NCBI RefSeq assembly: GCF_001552255.1
Contig: NZ_BCQV01000039.1
Location: 1 to 36,052, forward strand
From: Alicyclobacillus shizuokensis NBRC 103103
GTDB taxonomy: Bacteria; Bacillota; Bacilli; Alicyclobacillales; Alicyclobacillaceae
Direction of reading: 5' to 3'
DNA length: 36,052 nt
Shown here: piece after piece, positions 1 through 9,034 of the stretch
How positions within the stretch are numbered: the first letter of the stretch is position 1
Layout: each line of letters starts with the position of its first letter
Made by a program: the position numbers and the translations under genes
The notes under the pieces: model-generated
The model's input: the letters and a program-made list of their open reading frames with translations, nothing else
The model's database searches: none
What the model was told of the DNA's origin: nothing

Positions 1-295
1 TTTGAGGGTGTACCAAACTAGACGGTGTAGCACCGCCTTGTAAATTATGGTACGCACCTCGGATCTCCACCAAATGCTTTCGTGGTTTACCCTCTCATGT
101 CTCACAGGGTCTAACGCCCTCAGCAGTCCTTCGTACGACCTGTCGAAAGGGTGGAGGCCAGCTGAGCTTACGTACAGGGTCGATGCCCGAATGGAGAAAA
201 TGTCTGCCGGCTTCTCCGTGCTATACGTTTGTCAAATGCAGGTCACTCTTGTGCGATGTTTCCAGCGAACGAGTCGGTCGGTGATCCCCGTTTGA
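1..295 (-). ncRNA. Non-coding 3' region of IS110 element, candidate bridge RNA
   Basis: This stretch follows the transposase stop codon and has no credible gene. It can fold: CGGTG (23-27) and CACCG (31-35) form a short hairpin, and CGACCTGT (136-143) pairs with ACAGGGTCG (174-182) with one bulged base. In the IS1111 branch of the IS110 family, the guide (bridge) RNA is known to come from the long region downstream of the transposase. The layout here, about 80 bp upstream and at least 295 bp downstream, matches that branch. That an RNA is made here is inference; exact ends and guide loops could not be assigned. Confidence 0.35.
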
Positions 296-1585
296 TCAAG
301 CAGCCTGGGATGTGAGCGCCCGATAGGCCGGCCCAAGAGCTCGGACGGGATCGTAATCCACATGCCGTGTACCCATCGTGTACAGAATGCGTATCAGTTT
401 TCCACAGAGAGCAATGAGCGACTGTTTGGGCTTGAGCGGGTTATCCACACGAGTCTTGAAGTGCTGGTGTAGTAGCTTGAACTCTGAGTTCGTCGCCACC
501 AGTTGAAACACGCCTCGGTAGAGCAGTGCCCGCAGCCGTGACCGGCCTCGTTTGCTGATGACAGTCTTGCCCTTGTGTATCCCGGAGCTGTCTTCCTTCA
601 GGTTAAGCCCCGCCAGTTTGCGAATCTGGTGCCAGCTTGTGAACAACGACAGGTCTCCGACCTCGGCCAAGAATCCGGCAACTGTGGATAACCCGAGACC
701 TGGTATCCGAAGCATTTGTTGAGCACCCGGAATCTTCACCAGCAGTTGAGCGATCTGAGCCTCAAGTTGGTCCAACTGCTGCCTAATCAGGTCATATTGA
801 CTCATCAGGAACTGCAGCTCCTGACGGGCCATGGTTACCCCTTGTCGCAGCCCAATGGAGCTCTGTGCAGTGTTCACAAGTTTCTTCGCCGCCTTCAGTC
901 CAACGCCCCTTTTGATATCCGCCTCCCTCCACATGTGGACAATATCCTCTGGCGTCATTACAGAGATATCCACAGGTAGCCAAGCTTTACGCAACACAGC
1001 CAGCGCCGCCTTGCCATCCCACTCCTTGAACACTGTCGGTACAAACTCCGGGAAGAAGCGGTCTAGCCAATTTTGAATACGGCATTTGACTCGCTGCAGG
1101 TCCTCCATGAGGCGCTCCCGTTGGTTCATACCCCCCCGTAGTTCGGCATACACACCGAGTGGAATGATCGGCTCTGCGTACCGACCGTCCTTGATGAGGC
1201 GTGCAATCGTGAGTGCATCCTTCACGTCGTTCTTCGTCGGTGAGTTGTCATCCAACTCCTTGCTCTTCTTGACGTGCGACGGATTCACATGAACTACCGG
1301 GATGCCTCGTTCTCGCAAATGCTGAGCTAGCGTCATCCAATAGTGGCCCGTTGGCTCCATCCCCACCAACACATCGTCCTTGGCGTGAGAACGTTTCAGT
1401 GCTTCCAGCCACCGCTCTAGATTATCGAGTCCATCCCTGGTATTCTCGAAGGAGAGTGGCTTACCTAGCTCGATGCCTCGCCAATCAACGCTTCTTGCAA
1501 CGTGCGTGTAGTTGGCGATGTCGATACCGACAACGAGCGTTCCCTCGGTGATGCGTTTAATCTTAGCGTTCACATTCCTTGCCAT
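296..1585 (-). CDS. IS110-family transposase (DEDD recombinase)
   Basis: The protein has 429 residues, normal for IS110 transposases. These enzymes use an N-terminal RuvC-like DEDD domain and a C-terminal Transposase_20 domain with a catalytic serine, guided by a bridge RNA. The acidic set is visible as D22 (in GIDIAN), E77 (in GMEPTG), D120 and D123. The C-terminal part has an IPGLGLSTVA helix-hairpin-helix and the segment KGKTVISKRGRSRLR carrying a candidate catalytic serine. I start at the ATG at 1585 because AGGAGGG lies about 10 bases upstream. The longer frame to 1633 adds 16 residues and overlaps that ribosome site. The frame is intact, so the element may be active. Confidence 0.93.
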   Translation of the reverse strand: MARNVNAKIKRITEGTLVVGIDIANYTHVARSVDWRGIELGKPLSFENTRDGLDNLERWLEALKRSHAKDDVLVGMEPTGHYWMTLAQHLRERGIPVVHVNPSHVKKSKELDDNSPTKNDVKDALTIARLIKDGRYAEPIIPLGVYAELRGGMNQRERLMEDLQRVKCRIQNWLDRFFPEFVPTVFKEWDGKAALAVLRKAWLPVDISVMTPEDIVHMWREADIKRGVGLKAAKKLVNTAQSSIGLRQGVTMARQELQFLMSQYDLIRQQLDQLEAQIAQLLVKIPGAQQMLRIPGLGLSTVAGFLAEVGDLSLFTSWHQIRKLAGLNLKEDSSGIHKGKTVISKRGRSRLRALLYRGVFQLVATNSEFKLLHQHFKTRVDNPLKPKQSLIALCGKLIRILYTMGTRHVDYDPVRALGPAYRALTSQAA

Positions 1586-1662
1586 TGTTGCTTCACCCTC
1601 CTGTGTATTCGTGTTGGTCTCGGCAACTACCACGATACCAGGAGGTTTTTTAATCTATCAAA

Positions 1663-2544
<882 letters not shown>

Positions 2545-2731
2545 ACTATACCTGTAAGCCTCCGGCTTTATCCGTGTAGTTCATGGCTGTCGATATCCCC
2601 TGAACAGCACAGAAATTTTTGTAAAGGAAAGGGTTGTGACTGTCCAAGCTAGGCTGTACTGAGATCATTGGCGAAACGAGTTAAAACGTACGGCGAAGCA
2701 ACCAGTATCATATAATGCTTTGGTTGAGCTA

Positions 2732-2744
2732 GTGCCCCTTCAGG
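2732..2744. repeat. IS630 terminal inverted repeat, left
   Basis: GTGCCCCTTCAGG reads inward from the left end. Its exact reverse complement is at 3870-3882, and a TA dinucleotide precedes it. Confidence 0.93.
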
Positions 2745-3309
2745 CAACCTTGATCTTCTTTTGTTCCCGTAGAAGGCTAGCGTTTCTCCTGTGCTTATTG
2801 CGCCAGCGAATATATGCCCGAATTGCGTCAGCAAGTGCCTTGTGGTCCTCATGGTTGCTGCCACTGAGCACAAACTTGCGCAACGGACCGAAATGACACT
2901 CAATCCGATTGAGCCACGATGCGTGTGTCGGTGTGTAGACCAATTCCACATTGTTCTCGACCGCCCAGTTTCGGACACGCTCATGCTTGTGCGGCGAAAA
3001 GTTGTCCAGGATGATGTACAGCCGCTCGGAACAGTGATAACGACGGCGCAGCACCTTGAGAAAACGCAGGATGTCTTGATGCTTTTTCGAGTCCGAGACA
3101 TGCCCATACAATTTGTCGGATTTCAAGTCCAGTGCAGCCAGAAGGTGACGAACACCGTGCGTCCGATGGTAAGTTGCCGGTAACCGGTTGGGCTTACGTT
3201 TTACGAACCACCCTCGACCCGCAAATGGCTGGATCGACAGCGGTCCGAATTCGTCCAGATAGATCAATCGTCCGTCCTTGGGTGGATTGTTGTACAGCGA
3301 CTGGATTCG
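2740..3309 (-). CDS. IS630 transposase, DDE catalytic part (second frame)
   Basis: This frame holds the DDE catalytic core of an IS630 transposase. The three acidic residues are seen in YLDEFGP, IILDNFSPHK and SWLNRIECHF. It has no good start of its own; read from the slippery site at 3309 it continues the upstream frame smoothly through RIQSLYNNPPKDGRL into the DDE domain. The likely product is a fusion of about 365 residues made by -1 frameshifting, a normal family length. The alternative is a transposase split by a real one-base mutation in the A-run. Confidence 0.88.
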   Translation of the reverse strand, partial: RIQSLYNNPPKDGRLIYLDEFGPLSIQPFAGRGWFVKRKPNRLPATYHRTHGVRHLLAALDLKSDKLYGHVSDSKKHQDILRFLKVLRRRYHCSERLYIILDNFSPHKHERVRNWAVENNVELVYTPTHASWLNRIECHFGPLRKFVLSGSNHEDHKALADAIRAYIRWRNKHRRNASLLREQKKIKVA

Positions 3310-3836
3310 TTTTTTTTACTCTCGAACTCTGGATCGTTTGATGCTTTCCAGGTCTTCGTGTGTTGATAGGTTATGTCCGCTTGACTCAAGATGACCCGGA
3401 TGGTTTCGATACTAATCGAACGAACGATCCCTTTTTGTTCGACGGCCTGCTTGAGTTTGCTCAGCGACCACGTCGTAAACGGCAATCCCAGAACCTTAGG
3501 TGGCGTTTGTGCCAACTCGATGATGCCAGCACGCTCTTCGTCGGTGAACGTCCTGGGGCGTCCACCACCATAGCGGGGTTGAAGAGCCTCAAAGCCTTGC
3601 TCGTTAAATGCGTGAATCACATGGCGGACATGTTCTTCCGACAAGTGATAGAGTCGTGAGATTTCGGGGACCTTTATTCGTTGAGCAGAAGCCAGGACGA
3701 CCAGTGCTCTACGCACGGAGACCGGATTGGACCCCTTACGGACAATACGAACCAATCTGTTACCCTCGGCAGGGCTCAATTCACGGACATACAGGCACAT
3801 GAATATCACCACCGTTGGTGATATTCTCCATTCCAC
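3264..3836 (-). CDS. IS630 transposase, N-terminal DNA-binding part (first frame)
   Basis: The frame encodes the paired helix-turn-helix region of IS630 transposases: a YVRELSPAEG start, an HTH around VPEISRLYHLSEEHVR, then the YGGGRPRTFTDEER linker and a second winged-helix segment. It runs about 15 codons past the slippery site and stops at 3264. The GTG at 3836 has an ideal GGAGG with 8-base spacing. An ATG at 3800 matches the usual family start better and follows a hairpin that would hide its ribosome site. Alone this product lacks the DDE core and could act as an inhibitor. Confidence 0.85.
   Translation of the reverse strand: MEWRISPTVVIFMCLYVRELSPAEGNRLVRIVRKGSNPVSVRRALVVLASAQRIKVPEISRLYHLSEEHVRHVIHAFNEQGFEALQPRYGGGRPRTFTDEERAGIIELAQTPPKVLGLPFTTWSLSKLKQAVEQKGIVRSISIETIRVILSQADITYQHTKTWKASNDPEFESKKNESSRCTTIHPRTDD
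3309..3315 (-). other. Candidate programmed -1 frameshift site A_AAA_AAC
   Basis: The minus strand reads AGT AAA AAA AAC in the first frame, so AAA and AAC, preceded by A, form the classic X_XXY_YYZ heptamer. A one-base slip back puts CGA next and joins the first frame to the DDE frame. No obvious stimulatory Shine-Dalgarno or pseudoknot was recognised nearby. Confidence 0.7.
3801..3826 (-). repeat. Perfect 10-bp inverted repeat at the IS630 transposase start
   Basis: GAATATCACC (3801-3810) and GGTGATATTC (3817-3826) are exact reverse complements around a 6-base loop. In the transposase mRNA the stem ends directly at the ATG at 3800 and contains its only ribosome-site-like sequence (GGTGAT). 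It could suppress initiation, as fold-back structures do in other insertion sequences; that role is inferred. Confidence 0.7.
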
Positions 3837-3869
3837 TGGTTAATCCTCCACTTTCCTCAAACTACGTTC

Positions 3870-3882
3870 CCTGAAGGGGCAC
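3870..3882. repeat. IS630 terminal inverted repeat, right
   Basis: CCTGAAGGGGCAC is the exact reverse complement of 2732-2744 and is followed by TA at 3883-3884. Confidence 0.93.
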
Positions 3883-4082
3883 TAGATGGATAAGTACCAT
3901 AACCCACATCTGTTACGCATGTGGTCTGTGTACCTATTCTTTAACCATACAAGGGATGCATGGTGGAATTACAATTGCCCACTGAGATACTTACTTGCGT
4001 ATGTTTCGTCCTTCTTAGGTGGGACTTTTCATCTCCAGTAACTCCATTCCAGGCTCCCTTATACGAACGGGGGGCAACACTA

Positions 4083-4853
4083 ATGAATCGCCTACAGGAC
4101 AGAATTGCAATCGTTACAGGAGTAAGCCGCCGTAAAGGAATTGGCACGGCTATCTGCAAGGCATTAGCATCGGAAGGAGCAAACATCTTTTTCACTGATT
4201 GGGTTCCGTTTGATGAAACCCAGGAGTATGGAGGAGATGAATCCTTTCCTGGTTTGTTTGAAAAAGAGCTATCGAAACTGGGCGTGAAATCCAGTCAATT
4301 GAGTATTAACCTGGCAGACCGGGATGCATATGAACGACTTCTTGACGCGGTAGAGGACTCTCTCGGAACGCCTGCGATCCTGGTGAATAATGCAGCTCAT
4401 TGCCAAGAAGTGAGTTACCGTGAGATGACCAGTGAAATTCTCGACATGCACTATCCAGTCAACGTGCGCAGTACTTGCATGCTGTCTACCCATTTTGTTC
4501 AACGATATGGCACTTTCGGAGGAAGGATCATTAAATTAGTTTCTGGGCAGGAAAAAACGCCAACACCAGGTAACATTGCCTATGAAACTACAAAGGGTGC
4601 CATTTCTATCTTTACTCAATGTTTGGCGCGGGAAGTGGCATCTCTTGGCGTGACAGTCAATGCAGTTGATCCCGGCCCGACCGATTCCGGGTGGATGACA
4701 GACGAAATCAGAGATTTACTCCTTCCCAAGTTTCCAATGGGACGGATTGGGACACCCGAAGATGTTGCAAAATTGATCGCTTTCTTGGCGAGTGATGATG
4801 CGCAATGGATTACAGGACAGATCATTCACTCCGACGGAGGATTTTGGGATTAA
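4083..4853 (+). CDS. SDR-family oxidoreductase (3-oxoacyl-ACP reductase-like)
   Basis: A 256-residue classical short-chain dehydrogenase, the usual length. It has a nucleotide-binding motif of the form TGVSRRKGIG, with two extra residues in the glycine loop, a VNNAAH segment, and catalytic S154, Y167 and K171 (YETTK). DPGPTDSGWM and the C-terminal TGQIIHSDGGF are typical. The substrate cannot be told; similar proteins are often labelled FabG-like. The frame opens at 3960, but family homology starts at MNRLQDRIAIVTG, so I use the ATG at 4083, which has a GGGGGG 8 bases upstream. It stands alone on the plus strand beside the IS630 insertion and is lower in GC than the genes to the right, so it may be acquired. 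Confidence 0.88.
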   Translation: MNRLQDRIAIVTGVSRRKGIGTAICKALASEGANIFFTDWVPFDETQEYGGDESFPGLFEKELSKLGVKSSQLSINLADRDAYERLLDAVEDSLGTPAILVNNAAHCQEVSYREMTSEILDMHYPVNVRSTCMLSTHFVQRYGTFGGRIIKLVSGQEKTPTPGNIAYETTKGAISIFTQCLAREVASLGVTVNAVDPGPTDSGWMTDEIRDLLLPKFPMGRIGTPEDVAKLIAFLASDDAQWITGQIIHSDGGFWD

Positions 4854-4873
4854 GATTGAAGATGTGGTATGAA

Positions 4874-4909
4874 ATGGACATTCGGTGTCATCCGTTGCCG
4901 GATGTCCAT
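4874..4909 (+). terminator. Stem-loop after the SDR gene
   Basis: ATGGACATTCGG (4874-4885) pairs with CCGGATGTCCAT (4898-4909), 12 pairs with one G-U, around a 12-base loop, starting 20 bases after the stop codon. No U-run follows, so it is either a weak terminator or an mRNA 3'-end stabiliser. Confidence 0.5.
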
Positions 4910-4961
4910 GTTCTATGTACGGCGAGGCTTCTTCAACTAACGGGAACGTTAGCGCAGTAAG

Positions 4962-5269
4962 TCAAGAACTTGAAGTTCTGCCGCCTTTTCCAGCGACCTT
5001 GAACATCTCCAAGAAGCGAAACCAGAACAAATTAGGGTCTGCTGAACGGGTCACGAGTTTACATGCAGAACGTCCATCATCTTCTCCAATTTCTCACAGG
5101 CCTCGTTCAGAAGCGACAGTGGTGTGGCATTCACACTCACCATGGGACCAGAGACGTGAACGATTTAAACAGAAAATTGAGTCGGCTCATCGTCCACCAA
5201 GTACATCTCGGTCAGTGAAGAAGCCGCCTTGCGAAAGCTCTCTAATTCGTAATGCCTTGCCAACTCCAT
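4962..5269 (-). pseudogene. Decayed unidentified gene, minus strand
   Basis: The 482 bases between the SDR gene and the next gene hold no intact gene, but the minus strand reads like broken coding sequence. One frame gives 34 protein-like codons (MELARHYELESFRKAASSL..., ending at a TAA at 5165). The same frame resumes with MVSVNATPLSLLNEACEKLE up to a TGA at 5051. A neighbouring frame then gives ADPNLFWFRFLEMFKVAGKGG and stops at 4962. Two stops and one frameshift would explain this. I do not recognise the family. A 128-codon plus-strand frame over the same bases is Ser/Pro-rich and looks like a shadow. Confidence 0.35.
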
Positions 5270-5335
5270 AAACGATTGTCACGTTACGGAATATCCGCTA
5301 CCGCTTTTAGGGAGAATGTAGGTGAGGTGTGGGGT

Positions 5336-6172
5336 ATGTGGTTTTGGATTCTCCTTTTCATTTGGACGCTTATCCCCGTGTGGCGGCAATACTGGATCAA
5401 CATGCATCGCATCCGAACCATCCGCTATCTGGAGAGGCGTCGTCAGACACGCGTGATTACGCTCATTCACCGGCAGGAGACAATCAGCTTCTTCGGTATC
5501 CCCCTGCGTAACTACATCTCTATCGAGGATTCCGAGCAGATCCTACGTGCAATCCGGTTGACCCCCGATTCAATGCCGATCGACCTCATCCTCCACACAC
5601 CGGGCGGGTTAGTTCTAGCGTCAGAACAAATCGCTTATGCGCTCAGCCGCCATCCCGCCAAAGTAACCGTGTTCGTGCCGCACTACGCCATGTCAGGTGG
5701 AACCATGATTGCACTGTCGGCGGACGAGATCGTAGTCGACGAGAACGCGGTGCTCGGCCCGGTCGATCCGCAACTTGGCCAGTATCCAGCCGCCTCGCTC
5801 GTTGAGGTGGCGATGCAAAAGCCTCTGCAGGAAATCAAGGACGAGACCCTCGTGCTCATCGATATGGCTCGTAAAGCCCTGCGTCAAGTCGAGTCGTTTC
5901 TAATCGGCCTCCTTGAGGAAAAGATGGACGCAGAGCGTGCGCGAGAAGTGGCTCACGCACTGTCCTCCGGGCTGTGGACACACGATTACCCGATTACGAT
6001 CGACAAGCTCCGCAACCTCGGCCTGCCTGTGCAGGTGAACTTACCGCGAGAGGTATACGAGCTCATGGAATTATACCCACAACCTGCACAGCGGCGGCCG
6101 AGCGTTCAGTATGTTCCGACCCCATACGACGGCAGGAACAATAATGACGACAGACGATTGTGGTGGAAGTAG
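5336..6172 (+). CDS. Membrane-anchored SDH/Clp-fold serine peptidase
   Basis: A 278-residue protein of the SDH_sah (Clp/crotonase-fold) family. An N-terminal hydrophobic segment (about residues 1-16, MWFWILLFIWTLIPVW) is followed by a basic stretch, which should anchor it in the membrane with the domain cytoplasmic. The Clp-like core shows DLILHTPGG (about 83-91) and the nucleophile-type motif AMSGGT with S120, then ADEIVVDENAVLGPVDPQ, typical of the family. The C-terminal tail is proline- and asparagine-rich. I start at the ATG at 5336, behind GGTGAGGTGTGGGG; the open frame extends to 5252 but that part looks non-coding. Its substrate is unknown. It converges with the GH127 gene, with 73 bases between the stops. 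Confidence 0.85.
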   Translation: MWFWILLFIWTLIPVWRQYWINMHRIRTIRYLERRRQTRVITLIHRQETISFFGIPLRNYISIEDSEQILRAIRLTPDSMPIDLILHTPGGLVLASEQIAYALSRHPAKVTVFVPHYAMSGGTMIALSADEIVVDENAVLGPVDPQLGQYPAASLVEVAMQKPLQEIKDETLVLIDMARKALRQVESFLIGLLEEKMDAERAREVAHALSSGLWTHDYPITIDKLRNLGLPVQVNLPREVYELMELYPQPAQRRPSVQYVPTPYDGRNNNDDRRLWWK

Positions 6173-6245
6173 TAATCACCTCGGTGACAACAAACGGGTT
6201 GAGACCGCAGATAAGGGCCGATTTTGAAGAGGTTGCTATGGCCGG

Positions 6246-8183
6246 CTACGCCTCGCGAATCCAGACCGTCATCTCGCCCGGTCCGCGGTTGGCCCAAGCG
6301 TAGTACGGGATGGCCCGGATGAGGGTCTCCTCGCGCGAGGGCGGCTCGTACGAATAGAGCGCCGCGCCGGCCGGCGCAGCCGATTTGTACCCGGTGCTCT
6401 CCAGCACGACCACCCCGCCCAGCAGGTCGGGCTCGTACTTGGCCGCAATCGCCGCCTCCCGCGGCAGCGTGAGGTCGCGCAGATTCGCCCCGTTGTCCGC
6501 CTCTTCCAGGCAGTACACGATGGGCCCGTATTGCAGCGCCACCTTGCCCGCGTCCTCGCGCAGCTCCGGGTGCGGATATATGCGCAACGGCTGCATCGGC
6601 AGGTCCAGCTCAATCACATCGCCGCACGCCCATGTGCGATTCAGGCGCGCGTACCCGTCTGCCGCGTCGGCCGGATCGACCGCCTCGCCGTTTACCCGTA
6701 GCGCCGGGGTAAGGCACCACCCAGGCAGACGCAGCGCCAGCGTGAACGCAGCCGGATCGTCTAGGTGGACGGTGAGACGGATCCGCCCCTGCCAGGGCAG
6801 CTGCGACTCCTGCACTAGCGTCACCTGCTTGCCGCCGGCCACCTCGACACTCACGCTCGATCCGATGTACAAATGCGCATAAATAGTCTCCTTGGCGGCG
6901 TCTGTGGTGTACACGTACTGCCCCAATGAGGCCAGGAGCCGGGCGATGTTGGGCGGGCAGCAGGCGCAGCCAAACCACCCCTGGCGCTCGTATTTGACGC
7001 TGTGCATGTCGGCCCGGTAGTCGCAGGCGGAAGGCCACACCTCCAGCGGATTCACGTAGAAGTAGCGGCGCCCGTCGAGCGACATCCCGGCGAGCACGCC
7101 GTTGAACAGCGCCCGCTCCATCACGTCCGCGTATTCGCGTCGAGGTTCAGCCTGAAGCATACGTTGGGCGAAAAACACCAGACCAATCGCCGCGCACGTC
7201 TCGGTGTAGGCGGTATCATTGGGCAGGTCGTAATCGGTGGTGAACGCCTCCCCATTGTCCGCGGATGATCCGATGCCTCCGGTGACATACATCTTCTTCT
7301 GCACGACGCTGTTCCAAAGCCGCCGACACGCGTCGAGCAACGACATGTCCCCGGTCTCCCGCGCCGCGTCGGCCACCGCCGTGTAGAAATACATCGCCCG
7401 CACTGCGTGGCCGATGGCCTCCGTCTGCTCGCGGACGGGCAGGTGCGACTGCGAATACTCAAACCCGAACCGGAATGGGGTCGTCTCCCCGCGCTTCTCC
7501 GCCTCGATTTGGAAATAGTGCGGCTGTCGCCCCCGCTCCTCGATGAAGTACAGGGCGAGGTCGAGATACGTCCTGTTGCCGGTCGCGCGGTAGAGCTTAA
7601 TCAGCGCCAGCTCGATTTCCTCATGCCCCGGATAGCCCGGAATCTTCCCCGGCCCGTGGCCAAACACCCGGTTGATATAGTCGGCGAAGCGGCACGCGAT
7701 GTCCAGCAGCTTGCGCTTGCCTGTGGCCTGGTAATACGCCACCGCCGCCTCTATCAGGTGGCCCGCACAGTACAGCTCGTGATCGTCGCGCAGATTGGTC
7801 CAGCGCTTGTCCGGCTTGGTCAGCGTGTAGTGCGTGTTCAAGTAGCCGTCCGGCTGCTGCGCCCGGGCCAGCAGATCAATGGCCTCGTCCGCCTTCCTTT
7901 CCAGCTCTTCGTCCCGTTCGTTCGCCAGCGTGTGGCCGACCGCCTCCAGCCATTTGTAGAGATCGCTGTCCTGGAACACCATGCCGTAATAGTCGCCGTC
8001 CGCCTCACCCGCGGCGATGCGGAAGTTTTCGATGGTGTGGCTCGGCTCCACGCCCGGCACCTGGTCGTTGAGCGCTTGCCACTGATAGGGGATGACCACG
8101 TCGCGGACAAGAGCCTGTTTGGGGGACCAGAACGGGTCTTGGATGCGGACGGAGAAGGAGCCGGTGGTTACACTTGCACTCAT
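6246..8183 (-). CDS. GH127 beta-L-arabinofuranosidase
   Basis: A 645-residue glycoside hydrolase of family 127 (formerly DUF1680). The family releases terminal beta-L-arabinofuranose, for example from plant hydroxyproline-linked arabinosides. The zinc/cysteine site is complete: E328 and C330 in YTETC, and C408 and C409 in CACCPPN. E312 in NGEAF matches the proposed acid/base. The spacing agrees with HypBA1 of Bifidobacterium (322, 338, 340, 417, 418) with a constant offset of 9-10. There is no signal peptide, so it acts in the cytoplasm after uptake. GGGAGGG precedes the ATG at 8183. It is the last gene of the binding protein-permease-permease unit, which links that transporter to beta-arabinosides. 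Confidence 0.95.
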   Translation of the reverse strand: MSASVTTGSFSVRIQDPFWSPKQALVRDVVIPYQWQALNDQVPGVEPSHTIENFRIAAGEADGDYYGMVFQDSDLYKWLEAVGHTLANERDEELERKADEAIDLLARAQQPDGYLNTHYTLTKPDKRWTNLRDDHELYCAGHLIEAAVAYYQATGKRKLLDIACRFADYINRVFGHGPGKIPGYPGHEEIELALIKLYRATGNRTYLDLALYFIEERGRQPHYFQIEAEKRGETTPFRFGFEYSQSHLPVREQTEAIGHAVRAMYFYTAVADAARETGDMSLLDACRRLWNSVVQKKMYVTGGIGSSADNGEAFTTDYDLPNDTAYTETCAAIGLVFFAQRMLQAEPRREYADVMERALFNGVLAGMSLDGRRYFYVNPLEVWPSACDYRADMHSVKYERQGWFGCACCPPNIARLLASLGQYVYTTDAAKETIYAHLYIGSSVSVEVAGGKQVTLVQESQLPWQGRIRLTVHLDDPAAFTLALRLPGWCLTPALRVNGEAVDPADAADGYARLNRTWACGDVIELDLPMQPLRIYPHPELREDAGKVALQYGPIVYCLEEADNGANLRDLTLPREAAIAAKYEPDLLGGVVVLESTGYKSAAPAGAALYSYEPPSREETLIRAIPYYAWANRGPGEMTVWIREA

Positions 8184-8217
8184 AGTTGCACCCTCCCTGT
8201 TTGGACATGCAATGAAA

Positions 8218-9033
8218 TCAGCCTTTCACAGAGCCGCTCGTCATACCGGCCGTGATGTAGCGCTGCGATACTAAGAGTAGGAACGCCGCTGGAATGGAGG
8301 CCAAGACAGCGGCAGCCATCATTTCATTCCAAGACTGACTGTATTGGCTGATGTACGAATACAAGCTGACCGTAATGGGTTGGATAGCGTCTTGTGTCAT
8401 CATGGTTACCGCGAACAGGAAGTCGCCCCAGCCAAACAAGAACGCAAACAGGCCCGCGGTGATCAACGCCGATTTACTAATGGGAAGGATGACACTTGCG
8501 AACGTGCGCACCTCCCCGGCACCATCCACCAGAGCGGCCTCAGAAATGTCTTTTGGTATGGACTCCATAAAAGCTCGTAGAATCAGGATATTGAAAGGTA
8601 TGCAAAACGAACAGTCAGCCAATATCAAGCCTAGGTAGCTGTTCAACAAGCCTACCTTGTTGAACAAGATGAAAAGAGCGTTGGCGAGAGAAACACCGGG
8701 AATCATCTGAGAGATCAACAGAGCGACAATCAGCGCACCGACTCCACGCCAGCGAAAATGGGCAATCGCGTAGGCTGCTGGTGCTGCGACAAATAGAGAC
8801 AAAAGAGTGGTGCCTCCAGCGACAATCAGGCTTGTCTGCAAGTGTGGCAATTGTTCTACAAAGACATGGGCGTAGGCCACGAACTCTGGTGTGGGCGGGA
8901 AGAAATAGGGGGGTTGATGGAATATTTGATCATTCGTCTCGAGCGACGAGATAATTGTCCAGTACAATGGAAACAGCATGACCGCTGTAACCAGGATGGC
9001 CACGATAGTTAGGTGAATCTTTCTCTTAATCAA
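8218..9033 (-). CDS. Sugar ABC transporter permease, MalG/AraQ type
   Basis: A 271-residue inner-membrane permease of the carbohydrate-uptake (CUT1) type with six expected membrane segments, the first at about 8-28. The cytoplasmic EAA loop is visible as EAALVDGAGEVRTFASVILP and would contact the ATPase. It starts with TTG at 9033; the GGAGGTGA ribosome site sits over the end of the preceding permease, whose stop is 1 base away, so the two are translationally coupled. Its partner is the 9035-9988 permease and its likely cargo an arabinoside, judged from the GH127 gene directly downstream. Confidence 0.93.
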   Translation of the reverse strand: MIKRKIHLTIVAILVTAVMLFPLYWTIISSLETNDQIFHQPPYFFPPTPEFVAYAHVFVEQLPHLQTSLIVAGGTTLLSLFVAAPAAYAIAHFRWRGVGALIVALLISQMIPGVSLANALFILFNKVGLLNSYLGLILADCSFCIPFNILILRAFMESIPKDISEAALVDGAGEVRTFASVILPISKSALITAGLFAFLFGWGDFLFAVTMMTQDAIQPITVSLYSYISQYSQSWNEMMAAAVLASIPAAFLLLVSQRYITAGMTSGSVKG

Positions 9034-9034
9034 C

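Larger units (their letters stand above)
2732..3882 (-). mobile_element. IS630-family insertion sequence, 1151 bp, apparently complete
   Basis: The ends are 13-bp perfect inverted repeats (2732-2744 and 3870-3882), extended by a few imperfect bases. Each end is flanked by TA (2730-2731 and 3883-3884), the target duplicated by IS630/Tc1-type elements. Inside is a two-frame transposase. The stop codon of the second frame lies in the left inverted repeat. Clean ends and intact catalytic residues suggest a recent insertion. Confidence 0.95.

Noticed and set aside
47-295. 82-codon plus-strand frame at the left end
   Set aside because: No ribosome site or protein-like composition; it lies in the non-coding part of the IS110 element.
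2705-2716. TATAAT at 2711-2716 on the plus strand beside IS630
   Set aside because: A perfect -10 but no -35 at any usual spacing and no plus-strand gene downstream before the element.
2649-3107. 152-codon minus-strand frame in the IS630 element
   Set aside because: Out of frame with the DDE transposase core and runs past the element's left end.
4885-5271. 128-codon plus-strand frame
   Set aside because: Ser/Pro/Arg-rich with no motif and no good start; the opposite strand reads more like (broken) coding sequence.
6173-6245. TCACC/GGTGA repeat between the convergent peptidase and GH127 genes
   Set aside because: The loop would be only 2 bases and no U-run follows; not a credible terminator.
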